In this document: piece by piece, positions 10,906 through 22,293 of the stretch
Layout: every line of letters starts with the position of its first letter
Position numbering within the stretch: position 1 is the stretch's first letter
NCBI RefSeq assembly: GCF_905220565.1
Contig: NC_059416.1
Coordinates: 2,046,001 to 2,110,000, forward strand
Length of the DNA stretch: 64,000 nt
Direction: 5' to 3'
Origin: Melitaea cinxia
Lineage: Eukaryota > Arthropoda > Insecta > Lepidoptera > Nymphalidae
Translations under genes and position numbers: made by a program
Notes under the pieces: model-generated
Database searches by the model: none
Seen by the model: only the letters and a program-made list of their open reading frames with translations
Told to the model about the DNA's origin: nothing

Positions 10906-11950
10906 ATCAAATATTACATTTTAAAAAAATATATTACGAAATTTTATGGTTCTCCTATCCTTATCTACCAATTATACCTACATGTTTGCAATGCAAAACT
11001 TGACTTAAAACAAATTTATTCAAAAATATCAAATAAAACAAAATGACGCAAACATCAAAAACAGACTCCGAAACTCGTATTGGCATTAAGCGAATTCGTC
11101 AATAAAACTGTATTAAGATGCAAAACACGCGGTCATCGGTATGCAGGCGATGCATGGTCTAATCATGACGTCAGCGAGCTGTGTGGTCGACTAGGCCTAA
11201 TAATAGACATTACATATGTGCTATAAACCTGGGATACAAGTAAAGAAAATCACGATAGTGTCGCCTCTTTTCTTTTATTTTGACACTGACGCGTTAACGC
11301 CATTGCATGGATGACGTTTGTGACATATAGTATGAGATCTGAACAAGGAACGACTTTCCCCTATCTATTTATCTATACAAATAAATAAAATCGGAGTGTC
11401 TGTTTGTAGTTAATTAATAAAAATTATTTTATATAAACTTTAACAAATAAATTTCGAACGGGTTGCTTGTAATTTCTGGCCAGGCTATATGATGTTTGAA
11501 AACCGCCATTCCAGTAACTAAATTTATGAAAAAAATTAAAAACGTTCCGGTATTATTTTTTACTAAAAGAGCGAAATTTTTTTTCTTAAAACGATTTATA
11601 TATCATATTTAGTTATTATTTTGATTTTGGATTAACATTTGTAAAAAATCTGATATTTGTTCTTCATCCGTCAATATTTAGTACCAAAAAATATAATAAT
11701 AATAAAACAATCTTTTACTAGAAAAAAAAATGTACTATAACAGCCGATTGCAAAAATTCTTGAAATTGACCGATATCAAACACCCTCCAACAGATTCTCT
11801 AGTTTCATAGTGAGTGCTATGCAGAAGTACTTCTAGGTTAAAAGCAGTAAACTACTTTTACTGTTCTTGTTCGTTCTTTTAACAGAGTTCCATTTCTTTT
11901 ATGTTACAACGGTTAAATACTTTCATTATCCAATAATCTATTTTATTCTG
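10906..11950. other. Unassigned AT-rich intergenic DNA
   Basis: A small family H scrap at 11362-11405 (AAATAAATAAAATCGGAGTG). No gene. Confidence 0.4.
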
Positions 11951-12184
11951 TTGTGTGACTACGGCAGTAAAGAATATAGCAACTTCCTCTCTTCCCGTGG
12001 GTGTCGTTAGGCGACAAAGAGATAACACAGTTCAACTACCACCTTGGAACTTAAAAAGCCGTCCGATGGCGGGATAACCATCTAACTGGTGGATTTTAAA
12101 TACACAGGCAGAAGACGGATAGCAGCATCTTCAGTGCGACAAAGCCGGTCACCAACCCACCTGCCCAGCGTGGTGACTAGCGGC
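11951..12184 (+). mobile_element. Family C element, 3'-truncated
   Basis: Begins TGTGACTACGGCAGTAAAG (5' end) and continues CTCTTCCCGTGGGTGTCG, ACTTAAAAAGCCG, CTGCCCAGCGTGGTGACTAG, then is cut and joins a family B remnant at 12185. The 3' RTE-like tail is missing. Confidence 0.75.
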
Positions 12185-12302
12185 AAAACAAGTAGCAGTA
12201 TTATTTAGCTGTAATCTTGTGTAAGGTCGAGGTACTTACGCATTCGGGCTGTTCCAGATTATGACCAGAATATTTTCAGCTGTAGCCTACCTCAGTTAAA
12301 AT
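12185..12302 (-). mobile_element. Family B retroposon fragment (5' part)
   Basis: GCAGTATTATTTAGCTGTAA, GGTCGAGGTACTTACG, GTAGCCTACCTCAGTTAAA; minus-strand 5' part only. Confidence 0.7.
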
Positions 12303-12375
12303 GTAGGCTAAATTATATATTACTATGGCTCATAGTAATTAAATAGCAGTCATAAATGTCAACAGTTAGGTGTGC

Positions 12376-12399
12376 ATATATATATATATATATATATAT
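12376..12399. repeat. (AT)n microsatellite, left of family C element
   Basis: Perfect AT run abutting the 3' tail of the element at 12400-12728. Confidence 0.95.
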
Positions 12400-12724
12400 C
12401 ATCATTACAGCCTATACAGTCCACTGCTGGACATAGGCCTCCACAAGTTTACGCCAAAAATAACGTGAACTCATGTGTTTTGCCCATAGTCACCACGCTG
12501 GGCAGGCGGGTTGGTGACCGCAGTACTGGCTTTTTCGCACCGAAGACGCTGCTGCCCGTCTTTGGCCTGTGTATTTCAAAGCCAGCAGTTGGATGGTTAT
12601 CCCGCCATCGGTCGGCTTCTTAAGTTCCAAGGTGGTTGTGGAACCTTGTTATCCCATAGTCGCCTCTTACGACACCCACGGGAAGAAAGGGGGTGGCTAA
12701 ATTCTTTAGTGCCGTAGCCACACA

Positions 12725-12728
<4 letters not shown>
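12400..12728 (-). mobile_element. Family C element, full length, between two AT runs
   Basis: Minus strand. 5' end at the right (TGTGGCTACGGCACTAAAG on the minus strand), 3' end at the left (GGCCTATGTCCAGCAGTGGA, then ATGATG). About 330 bp. Both sides are (AT)n, so insertion into an AT microsatellite is likely. Confidence 0.85.

Positions 12729-12768
<40 letters not shown>
12729..12768. repeat. (AT)n microsatellite, right of family C element
   Basis: 40-bp perfect AT run. Confidence 0.95.
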
Positions 12769-12770
<2 letters not shown>

Positions 12771-13479
12771 CTTTGAATGTCCTCTCTTCTAACTTTTGTC
12801 TAATTGTTTCGTCTAAATCGGCAAAAGAATATACGTGCTTAAAACAAATGTTTGTACAGAACACACAGCTGTTTATTGGGGTCTGGGTTTTTGTGTTGTG
12901 TCAGCAGATCCTCAACACAGCAGTTCATCCAACTAGGGACTGATATTGTACCTATGTTATACAAAATGCGGTCACAAACCATGCACATCTTTAATTATTT
13001 CAATTTATTTTTTCGTAATACATTCGTTTTATTAAATGTTAAAAAATTATAAAAAGAAAATATATTGGAAGTTGGTATAAAATTAATTCAAAATTACATT
13101 ATTGGTGCAATAAAACGATATACAAATTAATCTATATTTCAATTTTGGTATTTTATTTTGACTTCTTTGTCGAATTTAATTTGTCAATAAAAAATTAATT
13201 GAATTTTTCCAGTAGATTCGATTATGCTATTAATTTCCATATTTTATTTAATGAAATATATTTGAAATTGAATATTTTTGCTCGTTCTGGCCACATTGAC
13301 ATTTAACGTGTTTTTTGCAGCACTGTCGACAAGCATGGGCACATTTAGACTTTTTTAAAGGGAGAATATATAAGAGACTACTTTTTATATTTACCTTCAC
13401 TATCAAACTAATCCAGATCTTACGAAGAACGTTTTGGCTAATCTAAATTTGAAATATAAAAATTCTGTTATTAGCTTTG
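12769..13479. other. Unassigned AT-rich intergenic DNA
   Basis: No gene or recognised repeat. Confidence 0.4.
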
Positions 13480-13715
13480 AGTCATGGTGGGGCAAATTCC
13501 CCATCTTGCCCCACTGTGGGTACGCACATGGCGGCAAGTGAGCGTATCCACCTGATGGTAAGTGATTACCGTAGCTATAGACGCCTGCAACACCAGAAGC
13601 ATCGCAAGCGCGTTACCGATCCTACCCCCATGGCATCCCAGTACTTCTCAATACTACTCCTCTCTTGGTACATTATTTGTACTGTGATTCGTAGTAACAG
13701 CTGGAACTTTCCAGT
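13480..13715 (-). mobile_element. Diverged family B retroposon
   Basis: Minus strand: ACCTGATGGTAAGTGATTAC, GACGCCTGCAACACCAGAAG, ATCGCAAGCGCGTTACCGAT are well preserved; the rest is diverged. Confidence 0.75.
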
Positions 13716-13751
13716 ACTAAAGTCTACTAAAAGTGCAAATAAAGAATTTAT

Positions 13752-14055
13752 CTATACAAATAAATAAGATTGAAGTGTCTATTTGTAATATTAAAATAAC
13801 CGATATTTACTAAATGAATATGGATGCCTACACGGTACATATTCCAAAATAACATTTTTCATAATTTTTGTCTGTCTGTCTGTTTGTTCTGGCTAATCTC
13901 TGAAACGACTGCAACGATTTGACGGTACTTTTACCGGCAGATAGCTGATGTAATAAGGAGTAACTTAGGCTACTTTTATTTTAGAAATTTATTTATTTTG
14001 TAACTCTGCGAACTGCACAATATATTTTTTAAATTGCACACAAATACACAGCTAG
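13752..14055 (+). repeat. Family H interspersed repeat
   Basis: AAATAAATAAGATTGAAGTG, (TCTG)n at about 13870-13885, GGCTAATCTCTGAAACGACT, GTAACTTAGGCTACTTTTAT. Counterpart of 8948-9232. Confidence 0.65.
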
Positions 14056-16537
14056 TTTTTAATATAAAAATTTCACTGAAACTCTTGTTAATAATTATTA
14101 CAATATTATATAGTCTGGTCTTTAAATATTATGTAAAATTATTTAAAAGTTTTTACAATAAATAAATATATAATTTAAAAAAAAAACAACTAATAGAAAA
14201 TTAACTGAGAAGGCTGGAACAAGATAAAAATTCAATAATTACACAAAGTCAGCGAAATAAATTGAAACAATATCAAACATTATATACGATATAAAAATAT
14301 CAATACGCTAGTCCATCGAAATTGTATGCAACATCGCACATAACATGCAGCCGGAAACATGCAGAAAGAGAGCATGATTTGACTTCTCCTTCAATTTCAT
14401 GCCTCCGATGTATATTCATCCTTACGTTTTGTCTTTTTTACTGTGTATCATTTTCGTTTGTACTAATATGTTTATTACTAAGCCTATGCAACAAAGTAAT
14501 AATTAACATTACAAAAAGAAATCTATGAAAAGTAAAAAGTTAAAGTTGTGAATTCATTGCTGTAAATACAATGTCTTATGTATGATTTATTAACTGAATA
14601 CGATTTTTTTTTTAAACGTAATAAAAATTCACCAACGAGTTCCCTTTTTTAATGACATCACAAGAATTCTCCAAAGAGTTCTTATATTAAAATCCAATTT
14701 TTCTTTAGTTTTTTTTTCAGTAATAAAACAACAAAATAAATGAGTAAAAACATATATTTTCATATCACTCGTTGTTTATTCGCTACACGTTATTACTGGG
14801 TACAGTCACATGGAGGAGTGTCAGCTGAATATACACACATACTCGTACACTTACAAGAATACCGGAACTAACACACCTATGTACATTTAACTTATTAAAT
14901 AATCATTTACAATATATAATATTAATAATTAATTAATTATATTTACAGTATTCCATTTCGTATGGCGTGGAATTCCAAATAAAAGGAACGATGCATCATA
15001 CTGGATTTTTAAATATACCTATGTATGTGTAAAATTTCTTAAAATAATTAAGATTGCAGTTGTTAACATTTGCGTGATATTTTTATGAACAATAGCTGTA
15101 AAATACATAAAAACTTAAGTGTTTCCGGCTTAGACTACGACAAAATATAGGTATAAACTGCAAAAATAATTCAGCTTAGCTACGTTCATTATCCAATTAA
15201 AGCGTAGCAAATTAGAACGCAATTTTAAAATTGATCAGTTAAAATAATCCATTCAAACAGCTAAGCTAAGTGACAGCTATGACTTAGTATTTTTAAACCG
15301 ACTTCAAAAAATTAGGTTCTCCTTTCGACTGTAATTTTGGTGTTACCTCACAGCACACAAACTTTAAAGCAACGACACTCGTGAGATTCTATCGTAGCCT
15401 AAGCAAATGTGTATACATTGGCTATATTCCAGTATGATATTAATACTCACAATAATCATTAATAAGAAATAATAATAAATAATGTATATTTATTTACACA
15501 GCATATTAACACATTTTATTGAATAGGCGATGAAGAAATAAAATGAAACTACAAAATACTGTAACTTAATTGATATGTAAGCACTTTTTATATCTAGTTT
15601 TATGAACAATTAAATGTTTAAATCAAAAATTTACATAAAATCATATCTTATTGCATTTGTCAAAAAGGATTAAATCAAAAATCATGCATTTTTAGATAAC
15701 AACAATCATGCCTGATTCATTTCATCTGACATTTTGCCATTGAAGTTCTAACACTACGTATGTATGACAGAATCTTGTTTTTTAGCTCTTAGTTGCACGT
15801 ATACAACAGTATATATCATTTAATTTCACTTATCCAGGTGTATTTTAATAGAATTCAGATCAGCGGTCTTAAGACTGTCTAGAAATTCAAAAAACATTAA
15901 AAACATTAATTTTTTATAACGGCTAATGTTGGGTCACGCAATGTAGGGTACCTAATGGCTTAAAAATGGCTCACGTAGTATTAGAACTTCAATGAAAAGT
16001 TATGTTCTCATTAAAAATGTTACCAAAAAAAAAATTGATATAGGACCTTCTTACAATTATATGTAATATTATCTATTAGTTTATTATTTATCAATTGCAA
16101 ACAAATGTTAAATACATTTTTATATTAACATTATTGCTAAAGGAACTCTACTACAAATATTTGAGCGAAATTTCGTAGTTCACATTAAATTTGAATGCCT
16201 AAATATATTTTGACATTTACAAAAATTAATTTAGAAAAATTTTACCTCCAAAAAGAACAGATATAGACATAAGAAAATCATTACAAAATGTGGCACTGTT
16301 GTATCTTTAACTACAAATTAAAAAAAAAAAACTGATTATCCATACATATAGTCTGACACAGGACGTGAAAAAAATTAAAGTATTAGTTTTAAGTTATCAA
16401 ACTTTCATGGCTACTAAGACTAAGATTTATATGTAAAACAGGAATTTGACCGACAAGTATTTTTTATACCCCAGGGGTAGGCCCTCGACCCTATTCAAGA
16501 GGCCTTACTCACACAACACTGCTTGAGAGCAGGGTTA
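14056..16537. other. Long AT-rich intergenic stretch, mostly unassigned
   Basis: The only recognised repeat is a family D scrap at 15294-15330 (AACCGACTTCAAAAAATTAG). No coding region. Confidence 0.4.
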
Positions 16538-16594
16538 TTAACCGACTTCAAAAAAGGAGGAGGTTACTCAATTCGACCGTATATATATACTGTA

Positions 16595-16922
16595 CTGTGT
16601 GGCTACGGTACTCAAGAATATAGCCACCCCCTCTCTTCCCGTGGGTGTCGTAAGAGGCGACTAAGGGATAACACAGTTCCGCTACCACTTTGGAACTTAA
16701 AAAGCCGACTGGTGGCGGGATAGCCATCCAACTGCTGGCTTTGAAATACACAGGCCGAAGACGGGCAGCAGCGTCTTCGGTGCGACAAAGCCAGTACTGC
16801 GGTCACCAACCCGCCTGCCCAGCGTGGTGACTATGGGCAAAACACATGAGTTCACGTTATTTTTGGCGTAAACTTGTGGAGGCCTATGTCCAGCAGTGGA
16901 CTGTATAGGCTGTAATGATATA
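16595..16922 (+). mobile_element. Family C element nested in family D
   Basis: Full-length plus-strand copy from TGTGTGGCTACGGTACTCAA to GGCCTATGTCCAGCAGTGGA and CTGTATAGGCTGTAATGAT. Highly similar to 12400-12728 and 54779-55122. It sits at the internal TA-rich site of family D. Confidence 0.85.
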
Positions 16923-17049
16923 CGGTCATACGGTACGGTGTATATATACATATTGTTTTATGTATGTTCGGGGATAGCTTCGTCGTTTATGAACCTATTT
17001 TGACAATTCTTTTTTTGTTGGAAAGGAGATATCCCAAATGAGGTATCTA

Positions 17050-17245
17050 TTTATTATTGATTTTTCCTCCTTAATTTGTGCACACTTCTATCCGCTGCTA
17101 CTGTATCGTGTCCAGTACCCAAAGGTTATCTGGAAGAAATCGCTATTTAGCGATAAGATCGCCTTTGTACATCTTGTATTGTATCTTTCTTTATATGTGT
17201 CTGTATTTTGGTGTACATTAAGAATAAATAAATAAATAAATACCG
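17050..17245 (+). mobile_element. CR1/L2-like LINE 3' end nested in family D
   Basis: GGTTATCTGGAAGAAATCGC, TTTAGCGATAAGATCGCC, GTATTTTGGTGTACATTAAG, then (AATA)n tail at 17223-17241. The family D sequence resumes at about 17246. Confidence 0.7.
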
Positions 17246-17754
17246 TGAAAAGTAAATCGGGATCTGATGAAGGAATCCCAGAGAAATCGAGGGAAACCCT
17301 CTAAAATCGTAGTGACGACTAGTGCGTTAGTTATTTTTTTTTTTTGTCTACTTACGTTGTATTACTTGTCGATGTAATGGAAGTCGGTTTTTTTCGTTTG
17401 CGAGCAAACACAACTATTTAGCTTTGCTCTTTTATAAGGTAAAGTTGGTAAACGTCTCATTTTACATATAAATCATTAAATTAGTTTTTAACCATAAATA
17501 ATCAGGTTAGATTTCAAGGTTCTATGTATTTCATTACTATAGTTTTCTCTATAAAGTCTAAGATTTTACAATCTAAACGTAACACGAAGTACATACACTA
17601 CGGTTATTATTTACAAAAACTGTCTAATATATATCGTATTCGTAATAATGATTTCAACTAATTGATATATATATTTTTTAATTCTCTAAACAGTTTGTCG
17701 ACTAAGAAGGTTTTAACGCTATTGTATGACGCTTGTTATTGATTTTTACGCTAA

Positions 17755-17860
17755 CAGCTTCAGCCTGTAACATCCCACTGCTGTGCAAAGGCCTCTTTAC
17801 CTATGTAGGAAAAGGATCAGAGCTTAATGATGATCCAATGCGGTTTGGGGGATGCTTTTT
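17755..17860 (-). mobile_element. Family A SINE fragment (3' tail part)
   Basis: CAGCTTCAGCCTGTAACATC through AGAGCTTAATGATGATCC; head missing. Confidence 0.7.
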
Positions 17861-20433
17861 ATGATTATCTGTATAATATAATAATTGAATACAGATAATA
17901 AATTTATATTAATTGCATACATCAGAAAATTGATTTCAAAAAATATATTTTGGATTTATTAATTATAAGGTTTAAAAAATTGATAAAATATTAGTTACAT
18001 GAGCCTATAATGTATCTTGAGAAAATAAAAAATGCGACCTTAATAAAAAAAAATTTAAAATTTAAAATCTATATTAATCATAGTCAATAAACGTTTTAAT
18101 TAACGATTAAATCAAATGAAGGAATAATTTCACCTAATCAGTAGCTATGTACGTAATTAAAGAATCGAATGAAATCGTTAAATATCGACATGGTCGCTAA
18201 TCAGAAACAGTTAATGAATAAAAACGATAATCAAAATGGCGGTCAATTGAGCGGAAAATGGAAATACTGAACATTACGAGGCTGACATTTATAGTTCCTT
18301 TTTGTACGCAGATTATAAATTTTTAATTGTAATTGTTAATTATAATCGTTCTTGTGTGTCATATTAAAGTTATGATGAATTTTGAAAACAATTATGCCAT
18401 ATTATATTCCCACCAATATCTTTTTTTATGATTTTTTTTTAAATCGAATATTAGTGCTTGTTATGTGGTCTCATTTAAATTTGATTGATATCTAACCAGT
18501 ACTTTTTTGAGTCATCCCTTTATGTATAATGTGTATTTAATTTACTGCTTTACTTCCTACGTTGTAGTACTTAACGATGTAATTGAAGTCGATTTTTCTT
18601 TCGTTTTCGAGCAAACGATAGGTACTTATTAATAATCCATTCGTTAAAGTAGGCATAGGCTCAACATGAAAATGTCGGTTGGTTAAGCAATTCAAAAGAA
18701 AACTAAATATTTAATAAAAAAAGTTTGACATATTTATCTGGATACGATCTCAATAAAAACGTTTTTAATTTCACAGATAATAAAACACGAAAGCATTGTT
18801 TTATACTTATATTACAGAACGCTATAACGCCAATTCCGTTGTAATAACAAGGCATTACGTGGAGTAAAGAGTTTTAATTTGGAATGAACGAATGAACGGG
18901 AATACGATCTCGGTCGTAAATCATTCGAACAAAGGACGGAAAAGTAAATACAAATTAGGCTTATAATCGCGTTATGGACATTTCTGTGTAATTTATTGCG
19001 GACTGCCACCCAGAGATTTTTGTTTTTTTTTATTTGTTTTTAAATAACTAGCTGTATCCTCGGAGTTTCACTCGTACTAATTTAAAGAAAAAATAAAATA
19101 AACCATCCAATACAAAAATATTTTTTCAATTCGTATCGGTATCAGTAGTTCCTAAGATTAGCGCAGTCAAACGTATAAACAAAGAAAATTTCAACTTTAC
19201 TGTATCTATTACAGATTGACTGTTACGAAATATTTCCATTAATAAGTTAAATAATGAAACAGACAGATATGAACATTATTTAATAGCTACTTGAAAAAAA
19301 AATTTCTCTGGTTTTATAATTAAATAAAAAAACTACTTAAAAATAATTACTCCACTATTCTAGCAGTAGCATAATTATTTTCATTAGAAGCTTTTTACAC
19401 TTTACATATATTTACTTCCGGTAGTGTTGCTGAGCATTTAACAATGGTGTCCTCTACACATGGGAGTTCAGGTTTTAATTACGGTTGATTTTTTCTGATG
19501 ATAATGTTGTTGAAATTAAAAAGGTAATTGTTTAAAAAAATTAACAATGTCACCTAGAGTACCTATATCATCACAATCTGATGAATTTTAGTATTACTAC
19601 ATATGTAAATATATTTTAACAAAAAGAGATTAATAATTTAAAACGACAAATGAAATGAAGGAATTAATCTGTATTAATTAATAAAGGTGAGAACAATTTA
19701 AAAACATTGTAAATTTAAATTTCGAACAATCTAAAATTAGAACTAGTTCATAAATCGAATGTAAAAGTTTAAAGCTCTCACAAACACATATACAAATACA
19801 AACATAATTGGTGGTGATCAATACAATAGTCATACAATAGCGTACGCGTGAAAGCGATCACTAACAAGAGATAGATCTCTATCGAGCCAGACGAGTAGAC
19901 AAATAGCCGTGGAGAACAATCGTCAACAGTTTAAAAACAATTTTGTTACGTCAAGCAATTACTAAGGAGATCTCGACCCAAGATACCGTCTAAGAACCAT
20001 CTCTTAATAATAGGCCCACAAACGAAGTATGGTCTACCTTCTCTATAAATATAACCCGTCCCTTTCTAACACACCGATCGGATATATAGCTGTCTCCGTC
20101 TCGTTGACAGCGACCTTTCAAAACTCACAAGTCCACGTATCAGCGTTTAAAATCAAGCCGTCTAATTATACCCACATCACCAGTGGAACGCATCAAAGGA
20201 GGCATTTTTTTAATTAATTTAATCCCGAAAACTATTATAATGCGGCCAATTTCGTTATCTAATAATTCGTGACGCGTTAACAAGAGCCCGGGCGCCATCT
20301 TGTATGCGTTCCGTTAATTTAATGACACGGTCGCGTTGTTGGGGGAAAATAAATGACGGTTAGTGAATTGAGATTAATTGAGCGATGATTTTATAATGGC
20401 TGTTTTAATTTTTTCTTTTAATAACATACCTTA
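17861..20433. other. 3' flank of ems: largely repeat-poor, candidate regulatory DNA
   Basis: A family D remnant at 18468-18619 and a 'degraded LINE' start at about 19048-19085 are the only repeats seen. YY1/Pho-type sites at 18232-18242 (CAAAATGGCGG) and 20291-20302 (GGCGCCATCTTG), and many TAATT-type homeodomain sites (for example around 18150-18215 and 20320-20390). Regulatory role is inference. Confidence 0.4.
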
Positions 20434-20434
20434 A

Positions 20435-21932
20435 GGCCTCTTTCACTGGTTGAGGATAATATTAATCCTGTGAAGAAGCAGGATTTAGAAAGGGAATGGG
20501 ATGTGCGGATCAGGTCTTTTCTTTGCGGTGCATAGCCGAAAATTGTTTGGCCAAAAACAAAAAGTCTATTGCGCGTTCGTGGATTTAGAAAAGGCCTACG
20601 ATAGAGTGATGAGAAATGAATTGTGGTCAGTATTATCCGTGAATGGTGTTAACAGTGTCCTCATACGAGCATTGCAATCTCTTTATAGGGATTCTAGTGC
20701 TTGTGTGAGGACAAATGGGGCATACACAGAATGGTTTAATATCGAAAAAGGTGATAGACAGGGATGTGTAGCGTCACCGTGGCTGTTTAATCTGTTCATG
20801 GAACAGATTTAAAAGAGAATGAAAATGGGTTGAGAATGAATGAGTTACTCGTCAAATGTTTTCTCTATGCTGATTATCAAGTATTACTTGCGTCTTCACC
20901 CGAGGAGTTGCAGGAGATGGTAACTGATATGAGTGGAGCTTTTGTAAGAAAGGGAATGAAGATGAATGTAAAGAAGACGAAAGTGATAGTGTTTGAAAGA
21001 GATGAGGCAGTGACAGACTGCAATATCGTGATTGTGTATCTAGGTTGCACACAATGCACAGTGAGTTTGTGTATCTAGGTTCAAAGTTTACAAGAGATGC
21101 AAAGTGTGAGAGTGATATTGAAAGAAGAGCGAATGCAGGAAACAGGGTGAATGGAGCTTTGCACTCTTTTATGAGCAGTTGGGAGGTGTCTAACAAGGCT
21201 CGTTTGACTGTGCATGAGGGGGTGTTGATTCCGACACTCATGTACGGAAGTGAAAGTTGGGTAAGTCAGAAGATACATGAAAGCAGAATAAATGCAGTTG
21301 AGATGAGAGCGTTAAGAAGTATGATAGGAGTTAAACTGAGTGACAGAATAAGAAATAGTGAGATAAGGAAACGTTGTGGTCTGAAAGAAGATGTAGTGAC
21401 AAAAATTGAGAAAGGTATGCTCAGATAGTTTGGTCATGTCGAGAGAAATGAGTGAAGAACGATTGATGAAAAAAGTGCATAAGGCAAGTATGGAAGGATG
21501 GAAGGGTTGGAAGGGGTAGACCTAGGCGGACGTTCCGAGACCAAATAATGGACGTCTTGAAAAAAGGCCAGGCCAAGAGTACCCTAGAAGAGCATGTATG
21601 AAGGAAATAATGAAAGTGGACGAAGCGAAAGAAGTATGTAAGGATAGTAGCAAGTGGAAAGAAGTGGTCTCTGCGTACCCCTACGGGAAAGAGGCGTGAA
21701 TATATATATGTATGTGAATAAGTTACGAATAAATTTTAACAGCAGGAGGTACATTAGCCAATTGGGACCTGTTTCTCCTCAATTAACAACCTGCAATTTT
21801 TAGAAACATATTTTCGAATAGAAATATCTCATAAATAACTGAAATTTGATGATAAAAAGAATAACACATCAAAAACTTATCTGTTGGATATAGCCATCCG
21901 TCAAAAAGCGTTATCCACAACCGGTGATGGCT
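20435..21932. mobile_element. Family E MITE (copy 1), split by a LINE insertion
   Basis: Left terminal repeat 20435-20459 (GGCCTCTTTCACTGGTTGAG...) and right terminal repeat about 21911-21932 (TTATCCACAACCGGTGATGG) are imperfect inverses. The right part 21723-21910 matches the E copies at 49512-49727 and 55229-56033 (TAACAGCAGGAGGTA, GACCTGTTTCTCCT, TATCTGTTGGATA). The LINE at 20479-21712 interrupts it. It ends about 165 bp beyond the ems stop codon. Confidence 0.7.
20479..21712 (+). mobile_element. 5'-truncated LINE with broken reverse transcriptase, nested in MITE
   Basis: Non-LTR retrotransposon ORF2, split over frames. Opens GFRKGMGCADQV, then after a frameshift VYCAFVDLEKAYDRV (RT block with the first catalytic Asp), RDSSACVRTNGAYTEWF and GDRQGCVASPWLFNLFM. 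A premature stop follows. Next LYADYQVLLASSPEELQ: the catalytic YADD is YADY, so the second Asp is lost. Then FVYLGSKFTRDAKCESDIER, and a frameshifted C-terminal GRPRRTFRDQI end with a TATG-type tail. 10-bp TSD with one mismatch, TGTGAA(G/T)AAG, at 20469-20478 and 21713-21722. Inactive. Clade not assigned with certainty. Confidence 0.88.
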
Positions 21933-22095
21933 GTTATTACCGTACCTATGAAAAACTAATTAGTAGGATTCAATTCGATGTTGCCAGCATTTGACATAAA
22001 ATTTTTAGAATTGCTATCAGAAATAAATAAACGATAAACTATATTAACTAAATTACTATTTACACTCGTGTCCATTTTCACGTATATTTTAGTTT
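21933..22095 (-). other. ems: ems proximal 3' UTR
   Basis: Sequence between the ems stop and MITE copy 1. I see no AATAAA or ATTAAA on the minus strand, only a weak TGTAAA variant, so the poly(A) site is not resolved. Confidence 0.5.
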
Positions 22096-22293
22096 TTATG
22101 ATTCAGGATCACTCTCACTTAAATCGTCCATATCCATGTCTATCAGTTCTTCATCCTCTTCGTACGAGTTGTTAAATTGACTGCTGTCGTCTGGCTTCGA
22201 ACTGGTGGAGCCAGATTTAGAGCCAGTCTTCGCTTCCTCTTCCTGTTGCATCCTTTTATGTTTAGTTCGTCTGTTTTGGAACCAGACCTTCAC
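22096..22293 (-). CDS. ems: empty spiracles homeobox protein, exon 3 (residues 209-273, recognition helix and acidic tail)
   Basis: Terminal coding exon, 65 codons plus TAA (22098-22096). The acceptor TTCACAG precedes GTG AAG GTC, so the true first residue is Val (homeodomain 45), giving VKVWFQNRRTKHKRMQQE: helix 3 with W48, F49, Q50, N51 and R53 intact. Q50 predicts binding to TAATT/TAATG-type sites (family knowledge). After the homeodomain comes a Lys/Ser-rich linker and a strongly acidic C terminus (residues about 253-273, EEDEELIDMDMDDLSESD), plausibly an activation or interaction segment (inference). Joined with exons 1 and 2 the protein is 273 aa. No typical AATAAA or ATTAAA was seen on the minus strand in the first ~165 bp after the stop, beyond which a MITE (family E) begins. 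Confidence 0.95.
   Translation of the reverse strand: MKVWFQNRRTKHKRMQQEEEAKTGSKSGSTSSKPDDSSQFNNSYEEDEELIDMDMDDLSESDPES

Larger units (their letters stand above)
16538..17418 (+). mobile_element. Family D repeat carrying two nested insertions
   Basis: Left end 16538-16594 (TTAACCGACTTCAAAAAAGG, AGGAGGTTACTCAATTCGAC, then a short TA run); middle 16923-17045 (TGTATGTTCGGGGATAGCTT, GTTGGAAAGGAGATATCCC); right part 17246-17418 (GAGAAATCGAGGGAAACCCT, GTTGTATTACTTGTCGATGT, GAAGTCGG, GCGAGCAAACACAA). Interrupted by family C (16595-16922) and a CR1-like tail (about 17050-17245). Confidence 0.8.

Noticed and set aside
12372..12717. Two overlapping open frames on the plus strand
   Set aside because: Antisense of a family C element; the same peptides recur at 16612-16951 and 54896-55213.
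20501..21428. Functional reverse transcriptase gene
   Set aside because: Frameshifts, a stop, and a lost catalytic Asp (YADD to YADY) show it is dead.
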